NCBI GenBank assembly: GCA_039980135.1
Contig: JBDXCV010000013.1
Coordinates: forward strand, 248,001-312,000
Direction of reading: 5' to 3'
From: Alphaproteobacteria bacterium
Lineage (GTDB): Bacteria > Pseudomonadota > Alphaproteobacteria > UBA6615
Length of the DNA: 64,000 nt
Numbering within the stretch: the stretch's first letter is position 1; each line of letters opens with the position of its first letter. The position numbers and the translations under genes were made by a program. The notes beneath the pieces were generated by a model that was not told the origin of the DNA, did no database searches, and saw only the letters and a list, made by a program, of their open reading frames with translations. This document shows, one piece after another, positions 55,108-64,000 of this stretch.

Positions 55108-57166
55108 CCGTGCCGGTCCTCTCGCCGTCACCGGCGACAAATTCACGCGTGCATTCGGCCATCGTCTCCGACGCCCGGCTGATCGGGTCGGTCATGTAGT
55201 AATTGGAGACCGGGCTCTCGAACGGCGCCGCATCCATCTCACCGGCAACGCCGAAGGCATCCCAGGGTGCCGCCGCGATCTGATCGACCTGATCGAAGAT
55301 CGGGTTGGCCGCCGAAAGTGCGGCGCGGACATCACCGAGCGTCACATAATCCAGATTGGCGCCGATCACGCCGGACAGCGCACGAATAATGCTCCAGTCC
55401 TCGCGGGCATCACCCGGCGGCTGGACCGCCTGACGGCCCAGCTGGACCCGGCCTTCTGTATTCACGTAGGTGCCGTTCTTCTCGGTATAGGCCACACCCG
55501 GCAGGATCACGTCGGCGCGGTGCGCACCGGCATCGCCGTGATGTCCCTGATAGACCACGAACGCGTCACCCAGGCCGGACGTATCGATTTCGTCGGCGCC
55601 CAGCAGGTAGACCAGTTCGATGTCGCCGGCCGCGGCTCCGGCCAAGATACCCGCCACGTCGCGGCCGCCCTCGCCGGGCACGAAGCCGAGATCGAGACCG
55701 CCGACGCGCGCGGCTGCCGTGTGCAGCACGTTGAAGCCGTTCCAGTCGTCACGAACGATATTGCAGGCCTCCGCGAGTGCGCGCGCACTCGCCAGGACCG
55801 CATCGCCGTCGTCACGCGCCAGCGCGCCCATGCCGACGATCACAACCGGACGTTCGGCGCTTTTGAGGGTCTCGGCAAACGGATGGGACCCGTCTGCGAT
55901 GGCTTTCAGCGTTTCCGGACCGGCACCGAGGTTCTCGCACGGATAGGTAAGGTCGATCTGCGGGCCGACCGCCGCGATGGCGGCAGCGCCCTGGAGCCAG
56001 GCCTTGCGCAGGCGCGTGTTGACCAGCGGCGCTTCCCAACGCGGGTTGGCCCCGATCAGGAGCACAGCGTCCGCCGTCTCGAGCCCGGCGATGGTCGAAT
56101 TCATCAGATAGCCCGCGCGCACGTCCGTCGGGAGCTTCGCCCCATCCTGACGGCAATCCATGTTCGGCGATCCGAGCGAATCCATTAACCCCTTGAGAGA
56201 AAACATGGATTCGGCATCACACAGGTCGCCGGCGATGGCCGCGATGCGGGAGCCGTCGAGGCCCTTTATCTTCCCGGCGATAGCCTCAAACGCTTCGTCC
56301 CAGCTCGCCTCGGTGAGCTTTCCGTTTCGTCGCACATAGGGCCGGTCGAGGCGCTGACGCGCCAGCGCGTCACAGGCGTAGCGCGACTTGTCGCCGAGCC
56401 ATTCCTCGTTCACGTCCTCGTTGAGCCGCGGCAGGACGCGCAGCACTTCGGTCTGGCGCGCGTCCACGCGGATCGCCGCACCGACCGCGTCGAGCACGTC
56501 GATGGATTCGGTCTTCGACAATTCCCACGGCCGCGAGACAAACGCATATGGCTTGGATGTCAGCGCGCCGACCGGGCACAGGTCGATGACGTTCGCGCTC
56601 AATTCGGAATCGAGAGACTTCTCGAGATATGTCGTGATCTCTGCATGCTCGCCGCGGCCCAGCAGGCCGAGCTCCGGCACGCCCGCGATCTCGGTCGCGA
56701 ACCGCACGCAGCGGGTACAGTGGATGCAGCGGGTCATGATCGTCTTGACCAGCGGCCCCATATGCTTGTCCTTGACCGCGCGCTTGTGCTCCTCGAAGCG
56801 CGAGCCATCACGGCCATAGGCCATGGCCTGATCCTGCAGATCGCATTCGCCGCCCTGATCGCAGATCGGGCAATCCAGCGGATGGTTGATGAGCAGGAAC
56901 TCCATCACCCCGTTGCGGGCTTTCTTGACCATCTCGCTGTCGGTCTTGATCTCCATGCCGTCCGCGACAGGCAGCGCACAGGAGGCGGCCGGCTTGGGCG
57001 GTCCGGGCGTGACCTCGACCAGGCACATCCGGCAGTTACCGGCGACAGAGAGGCGCTCGTGGTAACAGAAACGCGGGATCTCCTTGCCGGCCATCTCGCA
57101 GGCCTGCAGCGCGGTAACACCCGCGGGAACTTCGATTTCGACGCCGTCGACGGTGACTTTGGGCAT
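55100..57166 (-). CDS. nuoG: NADH-quinone oxidoreductase subunit G
   Basis: The largest subunit of the NADH-oxidising arm. The 688-residue protein has an N-terminal [2Fe-2S] ferredoxin domain ([15 protein letters not shown], then the third cysteine), the His/Cys-ligated [4Fe-4S] site in [18 protein letters not shown], a third site with CIHCTRC, and a C-terminal molybdopterin oxidoreductase-like domain (about 220-640) that no longer binds molybdenum. Its length is normal for the alphaproteobacterial form. It starts 11 bases after nuoF. Confidence 0.97.
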   Translation of the reverse strand: MPKVTVDGVEIEVPAGVTALQACEMAGKEIPRFCYHERLSVAGNCRMCLVEVTPGPPKPAASCALPVADGMEIKTDSEMVKKARNGVMEFLLINHPLDCPICDQGGECDLQDQAMAYGRDGSRFEEHKRAVKDKHMGPLVKTIMTRCIHCTRCVRFATEIAGVPELGLLGRGEHAEITTYLEKSLDSELSANVIDLCPVGALTSKPYAFVSRPWELSKTESIDVLDAVGAAIRVDARQTEVLRVLPRLNEDVNEEWLGDKSRYACDALARQRLDRPYVRRNGKLTEASWDEAFEAIAGKIKGLDGSRIAAIAGDLCDAESMFSLKGLMDSLGSPNMDCRQDGAKLPTDVRAGYLMNSTIAGLETADAVLLIGANPRWEAPLVNTRLRKAWLQGAAAIAAVGPQIDLTYPCENLGAGPETLKAIADGSHPFAETLKSAERPVVIVGMGALARDDGDAVLASARALAEACNIVRDDWNGFNVLHTAAARVGGLDLGFVPGEGGRDVAGILAGAAAGDIELVYLLGADEIDTSGLGDAFVVYQGHHGDAGAHRADVILPGVAYTEKNGTYVNTEGRVQLGRQAVQPPGDAREDWSIIRALSGVIGANLDYVTLGDVRAALSAANPIFDQVDQIAAAPWDAFGVAGEMDAAPFESPVSNYYMTDPISRASETMAECTREFVAGDGERTGTDG

Positions 57167-57177
57167 CTATCCGCTCC

Positions 57178-58479
57178 CTATTCCGCGGCCTGAGCGGGCG
57201 CGCTGCCCGTCTTGCGTTCGAGAATTCGGCGCTCCAGCTCCGGTCGGAAGTGCCGGATCAAGCCCTGGACGGGCCACACGCCGCCGTCGGCGAGCGCACA
57301 AATCGTGTGCCCTTCGATCTGCTTGGTGACTTCCCAGAGCATGTCGATTTCCTCGATCTCGGCGTCGCCGGTCACCAGCCGTTGCATGACCCGATACACC
57401 CAGCCCATGCCCTCGCGGCACGGCGTACACTGGCCACAGCTTTCGTGGCGGTAGAAATGGCTCAGTCGCGCGATGGCCTCGACCATGTCGGCTGATTTGT
57501 CGATGACAATCACCGCGGCGGTCCCCAGCCCGGTGCTGTGCTCGCGCAGGGAATCGAAATCCATCAGCACGTTGTCGCAGATGTTCTTCGACAGACACGG
57601 CGTCGACGATCCGCCCGGGATCACGGCCTGCAGATTGTCCCAGCCGCCGCGCACGCCGCCGGCATGCTTCTCGATGAGCTCCTTCAGGGGAATGCTCATC
57701 TCTTCTTCGACATTGCACGGATTGTTCACATGGCCCGAGATCGAGAAGATCTTGGTGCCGGTGTTGTTCTCGCGACCGAAGCCGGCGAACCAGGACGGCC
57801 CGCGGCGCAGAATGGTCGGCGCCACCGCGATGGTCTCGACATTGTTGACCGTGGTCGGGCAACCATACAGGCCACAGGCGGCGGGGAATGGCGGCTTGAG
57901 CCGCGGCTGCCCCTTCTTGCCTTCGAGGCTTTCGAGCAGCGCGGTCTCTTCGCCGCAGATATACGCACCTGCACCCCGGTGCAGATAGACATCGAAGTCC
58001 CAGCCCGAGCCGCACGCGTTGGGACCGATCAAACCGGCATCATAGGCCTCGTCGATGGCCTGCTGCAGATGGGAGGCTTCGGAATAGAACTCGCCGCGCA
58101 CATAGATGTAGGCCGCGTTCGCCCCCATCGCGAAGCCGGCGACCAGGCAACCCTCGACCAGCGTGTGCGGATCGTAACGCAGGATCTCACGGTCCTTGCA
58201 GGTACCGGGCTCGGATTCGTCGGCGTTGACCACCAGATAATGCGGGCGTCCGTCGCGGCGCTCTTCGGGCGGCATGAACGACCATTTCACGCCCGTCGGG
58301 AAGCCGGCGCCGCCGCGACCGCGCAGGCCGGATTCCTTCATTTCGTTGACCAGGGTCTCCCGGCCGCGCTCGATCAGCGCCTTGGTGTTGTCCCAGATGC
58401 CCCGGCGCTTCGCGCCCTCGAGGCGCCAGTCATCCTGGCCATACAGGTTCTGGAAGATACGATCCTTGTCCTGCAGCAT
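57178..58479 (-). CDS. nuoF: NADH-quinone oxidoreductase subunit F
   Basis: This subunit binds NADH and FMN. The start at ATG 58479 (GGAGGG upstream, overlapping the nuoE TGA by one base) gives 433 residues. Motifs: [13 protein letters not shown] for [39 protein letters not shown], and the [4Fe-4S] ligands in [12 protein letters not shown] with a fourth cysteine in GHTICAL. The frame continues upstream to 58809 but that is a shadow of nuoE. Confidence 0.97.
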   Translation of the reverse strand: MLQDKDRIFQNLYGQDDWRLEGAKRRGIWDNTKALIERGRETLVNEMKESGLRGRGGAGFPTGVKWSFMPPEERRDGRPHYLVVNADESEPGTCKDREILRYDPHTLVEGCLVAGFAMGANAAYIYVRGEFYSEASHLQQAIDEAYDAGLIGPNACGSGWDFDVYLHRGAGAYICGEETALLESLEGKKGQPRLKPPFPAACGLYGCPTTVNNVETIAVAPTILRRGPSWFAGFGRENNTGTKIFSISGHVNNPCNVEEEMSIPLKELIEKHAGGVRGGWDNLQAVIPGGSSTPCLSKNICDNVLMDFDSLREHSTGLGTAAVIVIDKSADMVEAIARLSHFYRHESCGQCTPCREGMGWVYRVMQRLVTGDAEIEEIDMLWEVTKQIEGHTICALADGGVWPVQGLIRHFRPELERRILERKTGSAPAQAAE

Positions 58480-59069
58480 CACGCACCCTCCACGGCAGAG
58501 GGCGCCACGAGAGACGTCAGGCCACCCGTCGGTTCCGAACCGGCACGGCCGGACTGAGACCCGGCTTCCGGCGTTTCGCCGCGTTTCAGCGCCTCGAGAA
58601 CCGCCTTGAAGCTCTCGGCGGTCAGGTCTTCGTAATATTCGTCGTTGATCTGGACCATGGGGGCGTTGCAACACGCGCCGAGGCACTCGACCTCGACCAC
58701 GGTGAACGCGCCGTCGTCGCTGGTCTCGCCGAGGCCACATCCCGTGACATCCTTGGCCACCGCGCGCAGGTCGTCGGAGCCGCGCAACCAGCACGGTGTC
58801 GTGCGGCACAGCTGGACAAAATTCCTGCCGACCGGCTCAAGGTTGAACATCGAGTAGAAGCTCGCGACCTCGAGCACGCGGATTTTCGGCATATCGAGAT
58901 AGGACGCGACATATTCGAGCGCCTCGGTCGGAAGCCACCCGCCGGCCTGCCGCTGGGCAAGATCAAGCAACGGAATCACCGCGCTTTGCTGGCGGCCATC
59001 GGGATAGCGCGCGACGATCGTCTCCGCACGGGCACGATAGGTCTCGTCGAAAGTAAAAGCGTCGCTCAT
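58479..59069 (-). CDS. nuoE: NADH-quinone oxidoreductase subunit E
   Basis: A thioredoxin-like subunit with a [2Fe-2S] cluster, held by cysteines in LCRTTPCWL and [10 protein letters not shown]. The start at ATG 59069 overlaps the nuoD stop (ATGA) and gives 196 residues. About 25 residues at the C-terminus (Gly, Ser, Pro rich, after LKRGETP) extend beyond the core fold, common in Alphaproteobacteria. Confidence 0.96.
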   Translation of the reverse strand: MSDAFTFDETYRARAETIVARYPDGRQQSAVIPLLDLAQRQAGGWLPTEALEYVASYLDMPKIRVLEVASFYSMFNLEPVGRNFVQLCRTTPCWLRGSDDLRAVAKDVTGCGLGETSDDGAFTVVEVECLGACCNAPMVQINDEYYEDLTAESFKAVLEALKRGETPEAGSQSGRAGSEPTGGLTSLVAPSAVEGA

Positions 59070-60244
59070 CGGTCGACCTCTCCGAACACGATATCGAGGC
59101 TGCCGATCACCGCCGGCACATCGGCCAGCATATGCCCCTTGGTCAGGGCCTCGACGGCCTGCATGAAGGCAAATCCCGGCGCGCGAATTTTGCAGCGGTA
59201 GGGCTTGTTGCTGCCGTCGGCCACGAGATAGACGCCGAACTCGCCCTTGGGTGCCTCGACGGCCGTGTAGGTCTCGCCGGCCGGCACGTGGTAGCCCTCG
59301 GTGTAGAGCTTGAAGTGATGGATCAGCGCTTCCATCGAATGCTTCATCTCGCCGCGCCGCGGCGGGGTGAGCTTGTGGTTCTGGGTCATCACCGGGCCAT
59401 CGGGCATCTCGTCGAGACACTGCTTGATGATCCGCAGGCTCTGGCGCATTTCCTCGACGCGCACGAGATAACGCGCGTAACAGTCGCCGGTCTTGCCGAC
59501 GGGCACGTCGAATTCCATCCGGTCATACACGTCATAGGGCTGGGACTTGCGCAGATCCCAGGCCACGCCGCTGGCGCGCAGGGTCGGGCCGGTCATGCCC
59601 CAGTCCATCGCTTCTTCGGGTGAGAACACGCCGATGTCGACGGTGCGCTGCTTGAAGATGCGGTTCTCGGTGAGCAGGCTTTCCATGTCGTCAATGAACT
59701 TCGGATAGCTCTCGCAAAACGCATAGATATCCTCGACGAGCCCCGCCGGCAGGTCCTGATGCACCCCGCCCGGGCGGAAATACGCCGCATGCAGACGCGC
59801 ACCCGACACCCGTTCGTAGAATTCCATCATCCGCTCGCGTTCCTCGAAACCCCACAGAAGCGGCGTCATAGCCCCGACATCGAGCGCGTAGGTCGTCAGG
59901 TTCATGATGTGGTTGAGGATGCGGGTGATCTCGGAAAACAGCACCCGGATATACTGGCCGCGCGCGGGCACGTCGATGCCAAGCAACTTCTCGACCGCCA
60001 GCGCGTAGGTATGTTCCTGACACATCGGCGACACGTAATCGAGACGATCGAAATACGGGACGGCCTGCAGGTAGGTCTTGTACTCGATCAGCTTCTCGGT
60101 GCCCCGGTGGAGCAGGCCGATATGCGGGTCGGCGCGCTCGACGACCTCGCCGTCCATTTCGAGGACAAGCCGCAGCACACCATGGGCCGCGGGATGCTGC
60201 GGCCCGAAATTGAGGGTCATATTCTTGATCGCGACTTCGGACAT
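59066..60244 (-). CDS. nuoD: NADH-quinone oxidoreductase subunit D
   Basis: The 49-kDa-type subunit lining the quinone site. The 392-residue protein starts at ATG 60244, overlapping the nuoC TAA by one base. Family motifs include [18 protein letters not shown] (with the quinone-site His), [12 protein letters not shown] and [14 protein letters not shown]. Order nuoC-nuoD-nuoE-nuoF-nuoG is intact, and C and D are separate genes. Confidence 0.97.
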   Translation of the reverse strand: MSEVAIKNMTLNFGPQHPAAHGVLRLVLEMDGEVVERADPHIGLLHRGTEKLIEYKTYLQAVPYFDRLDYVSPMCQEHTYALAVEKLLGIDVPARGQYIRVLFSEITRILNHIMNLTTYALDVGAMTPLLWGFEERERMMEFYERVSGARLHAAYFRPGGVHQDLPAGLVEDIYAFCESYPKFIDDMESLLTENRIFKQRTVDIGVFSPEEAMDWGMTGPTLRASGVAWDLRKSQPYDVYDRMEFDVPVGKTGDCYARYLVRVEEMRQSLRIIKQCLDEMPDGPVMTQNHKLTPPRRGEMKHSMEALIHHFKLYTEGYHVPAGETYTAVEAPKGEFGVYLVADGSNKPYRCKIRAPGFAFMQAVEALTKGHMLADVPAVIGSLDIVFGEVDR

Positions 60245-60873
60245 TAGGTGCTCTCGGCCCCCTCTTCCTCGTCTTCGCTTGCCTTCTCGTCGCCGGGGAG
60301 AATCTCGTTCATGCCCTCCCAGGGGCTGAGGAAATCGAAACTGCGGAAATCCTGGGTCAGCTTGACCGGGTCGTAGACAACACGCTTCTGCGTTTCGTCG
60401 TACCGCACCTCGACCCGCCCGGTCAGCGGGAAGTCCTTGCGCATCGGATGGCCTTCGAAACCGTAGTCGGTGAGGATCCGGCGCAGGTCGGGATGATCGG
60501 CGAAATAGATGCCGTACATGTCCCAGGTCTCGCGCTCGCACCAACCGGCAGCGCTGTAGACCGTCGTCGCGGTCGGGACCGGTTCGTCCTCGCCAACACT
60601 CAGCTTCACCCGCACGCGCTGGTTCTGGCTCATCGACAACAAAGTATAGACGACGTCGAAACGTGCCTCGCGCTCGGGATAGTCGGCACCGCAAAGATCG
60701 ATCAGCACCTTGAACAGGCAGGTGCTGTCGTCGCGCAGGAAGGTCAGCACCCGGGTGATCGATGCCGGGCGGACCGTGACCATAAGCTCGCCGACGGCGA
60801 CCTCGGTGCCGATCACATCCTGCGGCAACGCGGCGGCGATATAATCGCCGAGATCTATGAGTGCTTCGTCCAT
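60244..60873 (-). CDS. nuoC: NADH-quinone oxidoreductase subunit C
   Basis: The 30-kDa-type connecting subunit of the peripheral arm. The 209-residue protein has the conserved [20 protein letters not shown] (split family signature) and [21 protein letters not shown] motifs, and a strongly acidic C-terminal tail ([13 protein letters not shown]). It begins 34 bases after nuoB. Confidence 0.97.
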   Translation of the reverse strand: MDEALIDLGDYIAAALPQDVIGTEVAVGELMVTVRPASITRVLTFLRDDSTCLFKVLIDLCGADYPEREARFDVVYTLLSMSQNQRVRVKLSVGEDEPVPTATTVYSAAGWCERETWDMYGIYFADHPDLRRILTDYGFEGHPMRKDFPLTGRVEVRYDETQKRVVYDPVKLTQDFRSFDFLSPWEGMNEILPGDEKASEDEEEGAEST

Positions 60874-60907
60874 ACCGGTGTCCGTAATGCCTTGCTCGGG
60901 GCCCGAT

Positions 60908-61456
60908 CTAGCGCGCGATGGTGCCGGTGCGTCGGATCTTCCGCTGCAACTGCATGATGCCGTAAAGCAGCGCTTCTGCCGTGGGCGGACAGCCGGGCAC
61001 GTAGATATCGACGGGAACGATCCGGTCGCATCCGCGCACGACCGAATAGGAATAGTGGTAATAGCCCCCGCCGTTGGCGCAGGAGCCCATGGAGATCACC
61101 CAGCGTGGCTCGGGCATCTGGTCGTAAACCTTGCGCAGGGCCGGGGCCATCTTGTTGGTCAGCGTACCCGCGACGATCATCACATCCGACTGACGGGGGC
61201 TCGGCCGAAACAAGAAGCCAAAGCGGTCCATGTCGTAGCGCGATGCGGCGGTATGCATCATCTCGACCGCACAACAGGCCAGCCCGAAGGTCATCGGCCA
61301 GAGCGAGCCCGTGCGGGCCCAGTTCACCAGCTTGTCGGCATTGGCCAGCACGAAGCCCTTGTCGGCCAGTTCCGCGGAAACGGCCTGGATCGCCGCATCC
61401 TGATCGGGACCTGGCTGGAAAACGGTCTCGGCGGGGTCGCGAACGGTTATTCCCAT
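60908..61456 (-). CDS. nuoB: NADH-quinone oxidoreductase subunit B
   Basis: This subunit holds the terminal [4Fe-4S] cluster N2 next to the quinone site. The 182-residue product has the tandem cysteines in [10 protein letters not shown], a third in [16 protein letters not shown] and a fourth in [17 protein letters not shown] 61456 is chosen because AAGGAG lies seven bases upstream and it overlaps the nuoA end by 10 bases; a further ATG at 61477 is possible. Confidence 0.97.
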   Translation of the reverse strand: MGITVRDPAETVFQPGPDQDAAIQAVSAELADKGFVLANADKLVNWARTGSLWPMTFGLACCAVEMMHTAASRYDMDRFGFLFRPSPRQSDVMIVAGTLTNKMAPALRKVYDQMPEPRWVISMGSCANGGGYYHYSYSVVRGCDRIVPVDIYVPGCPPTAEALLYGIMQLQRKIRRTGTIAR

Positions 61457-61812
61457 TCGAGCGCTCCTTTGCGCCATTCGTAAACAAATCCGACCGTCAG
61501 GATTCCCAGGAACACGATCATCGACCAGAAGCCGAACTCACCGATGTCCGAGAGCGTGATGGCCCAGGGGAAGAGAAAAGCGACCTCAAGATCGAAAATG
61601 ATGAACAGGATCGCCACCAGATAGAAACGCACATCGAATTTCATGCGCGCGTCATCGAAGGCATCGAAGCCACATTCGTAGGCGGAGTTTTTTTCCGGGT
61701 CCGGCTTGCGGGCCCCGACAATGACGGACGCCATCACCATCAGACCCGACAGGCCGACGGCCAAGCCGAGAAAGATCAAAATCGGCAGGTACTCGAGGAG
61801 GAGTTCTTCCAT
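61447..61812 (-). CDS. nuoA: NADH-quinone oxidoreductase subunit A
   Basis: A small complex I membrane subunit with three segments, 121 residues from ATG 61812. The family signature [19 protein letters not shown] (a loop near the quinone site) and [13 protein letters not shown] with conserved acidic residues are present. It is the first of the 14 nuo genes; a weak promoter candidate lies upstream. Confidence 0.96.
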   Translation of the reverse strand: MEELLLEYLPILIFLGLAVGLSGLMVMASVIVGARKPDPEKNSAYECGFDAFDDARMKFDVRFYLVAILFIIFDLEVAFLFPWAITLSDIGEFGFWSMIVFLGILTVGFVYEWRKGALEWE

Positions 61813-61908
61813 CGACAACGCCTAGGTTTTGGCCTTCGTGACAGCGCGTTGCCCGATCCTGATCGGACCCGGATCGCATGTCCGAAAACCCCGGATCAAG
61901 CGGGTTCA

Positions 61909-61937
61909 GCCATACACCAGCGCGAACGCCCGTGCAA
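61909..61937 (-). promoter_or_regulatory. Weak candidate promoter of the nuo operon
   Basis: On the minus strand TTGCAC (61932-61937) and TATGGC (61909-61914) are 17 bases apart, about 100 bases before nuoA. Matches to consensus are only three of six each. The rest of the 259-base gap between nuoA and the tRNA shows only the tRNA terminator. Confidence 0.25.
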
Positions 61938-62021
61938 GACTGCGGGCGCCCGCGTGAGGCGTTGTGGCGCATGTCTTTTCACTTGTTTGCCCGGGCGTGT
62001 GCTGGCACCCGATTCGAATGC

Positions 62022-62045
62022 AAAACGGGACCCTCGCAGGTCCCG
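62022..62045 (-). terminator. Terminator downstream of tRNA-Asp
   Basis: A 7-bp stem (62026-62032 with 62039-62045, CGGGACC/GGTCCCG) with a 6-base loop, followed on the minus strand by TTTT. It would end the tRNA transcript before the nuo promoter region. Confidence 0.75.
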
Positions 62046-62071
62046 GCGCAAATCATCGGCATGGGGCTTAG

Positions 62072-62148
<77 letters not shown>

Positions 62149-62160
62149 AAGCCGAGGGCG

Positions 62161-62189
62161 GATGTACTGCCGCACCCCCCTGATGTCAA
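62161..62189 (-). promoter_or_regulatory. Promoter of tRNA-Asp
   Basis: A perfect TTGACA at 62184-62189 and TACATC at 62161-62166 with 17 bases between, reading on the minus strand. The predicted transcript start is only a few bases before the mature tRNA 5' end at 62148. Confidence 0.7.
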
Positions 62190-62197
62190 GCGGAGGG

Positions 62198-62213
62198 GGC
62201 ACGATTCCGTGCC
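62198..62213 (-). terminator. Weak hairpin after the esterase gene
   Basis: GGCACG and CGTGCC pair around ATTC just after the esterase stop. There is no T-run, so it is a weak candidate terminator only. Confidence 0.3.
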
Positions 62214-62214
62214 T

Positions 62215-63162
<948 letters not shown>

Positions 63163-63273
63163 GCTTGTCTCTCTGGTGAACGGTTGCGCCGATGGGCAAC
63201 CGGGCGGATGATACAGAAAACACCGGTCGCCAAACAATCGGGACGACGGCAGATCGGGTCACGGAGGTACACC

Positions 63274-64000
63274 ATGTCCAGCACTGCCGAGAATACCGCC
63301 GAACCATTCGTCGAGGATCTCAAGCACGAACTCGTGGACGGCTATCACATGCTCGGGCATGCCGGACTGGGACTGGGCCTCCTGGCGCACCTGACGGCAC
63401 GCGCGCCCGGCGGCGACACATTCTGGACATACCAGCTCGGCAAGAGCGTCGAAGAGGTTACCTATGACGATCTTCGCGAAGTGGATTTCGAGCTGAACCT
63501 CCAGAGCGCCGACGGCGTGGTTAATCCGACGCTGCGCATCCACGGCATGGTCTATGCCGCGCGGCCCGACATCATGTGCATCGCCCATCACCATGGCGAC
63601 AACTGTGTGGCCATGGGCGCGATCGGCGCGAACCTGCAAACATTCGACAGGAACGCTGCGCGTTTCCACAACGACATCGACATCATCGAGGATTACGACA
63701 ACGCCCACGAGATCGCCGAACAGGGTGACGCCATTGTCGCCAAACTGGACGGCAAACGGGCCCTGATCCTGCAGTATCACGGGGTTCTGATCGGGGGGCG
63801 GTCGATACGCGACACGGTCATCTCGACCATCGAGCTTGAACGGTCGATGGGTGTACAGCTCAAGGCGATGGCGGCCGGGACCGTGCAGACCATGCGCGAG
63901 GGCGAGATCGACAACGCCAGGGACTTCCTGACCTCCGATCTGTTCATCGACGGCACCTGGGACTATCGCAAGCGGGTGATGGCCCGGGACAACGCCGGCT
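63274..64000 (+). CDS. Class II aldolase/adducin domain protein (partial, runs off the window)
   Basis: The open frame starts at ATG 63274 with ACGGAGGT five bases upstream and runs past the end of the window (242 codons seen). It matches the class II aldolase/adducin domain: RIHGMVYAARPDIMCIAHHH carries the HxH zinc ligands near residue 110, and LQYHGVLIGG the third histidine. The glutamate that acts as base in fuculose aldolase (usually in a PSSE context) is not obvious; NPTLRIH stands in that place. So it may bind zinc without being a sugar-phosphate aldolase. Upstream gap 63163-63273 must hold promoters for both divergent genes. Confidence 0.88.
   Translation, partial: MSSTAENTAEPFVEDLKHELVDGYHMLGHAGLGLGLLAHLTARAPGGDTFWTYQLGKSVEEVTYDDLREVDFELNLQSADGVVNPTLRIHGMVYAARPDIMCIAHHHGDNCVAMGAIGANLQTFDRNAARFHNDIDIIEDYDNAHEIAEQGDAIVAKLDGKRALILQYHGVLIGGRSIRDTVISTIELERSMGVQLKAMAAGTVQTMREGEIDNARDFLTSDLFIDGTWDYRKRVMARDNAG

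Overview
The window is chromosomal DNA of a GC-rich alphaproteobacterium, possibly Rhodospirillales-like; I cannot name a genus. Evidence: the alphaproteobacterial SOS box (GAAC-N7-GAAC) in front of lexA; the lexA-comEC-gltX-gltA-lpx-bamA-rseP-dxr-cdsA-uppS-frr-pyrH-tsf-rpsB-dnaE order; a single-PDZ RseP; LpxI rather than LpxH; the short form of ProS; RNase J; and a complete nuoA-N operon followed by birA-coaX-rnj-mce and a DUF1467 gene. There are almost no gaps, and no stretch over 300 bases lacks a gene.

Layout. 1-7370 (+ strand, except comEC): moeA, lexA, comEC (-), gltX and gltA, closed by a terminator. 7376-22757 (- strand): one long envelope and translation cluster read from high to low coordinates: rpsB, tsf, pyrH, frr, uppS, cdsA, dxr, rseP, bamA, skp, lpxD, fabZ, lpxA, lpxI, lpxB, gloA and a cupin. 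It links translation factors, isoprenoid and phospholipid precursors, outer-membrane protein assembly and lipid A synthesis. 22953-30669 (-): two tandem cupins, dnaE, lolD, lolC/E and proS. 30751-36019: an accessory stretch with a membrane adenylate cyclase, a small exported protein, a purine permease, tag and chrA. 36025-43542 (-): a restriction island, hsdR-hsdS-(DUF262/DUF1524)-hsdM plus a truncated second DUF262 gene. 43775-61812 (-): DUF1467, mce, rnj, coaX, birA and all 14 complex I genes. 62072-64000: tRNA-Asp, an HSL-type esterase and the start of a class II aldolase-like gene.

The most interesting part is the restriction island. A complete type I restriction-modification set carries a single-chain GmrSD-like nuclease gene between hsdS and hsdM, joined to hsdM by an ATGA overlap. 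A 27-codon stub, probably the N-terminus of a second DUF262 gene, follows hsdM with another ATGA overlap. A 39-bp direct repeat (34 of 39 positions identical by hand alignment) flanks the island, at the 3' end of chrA on one side and the 3' end of the DUF1467 gene on the other. This suggests insertion into, and partial duplication of, an ancestral convergent chrA/DUF1467 junction. No integrase, transposase, CRISPR array or rRNA gene was seen.
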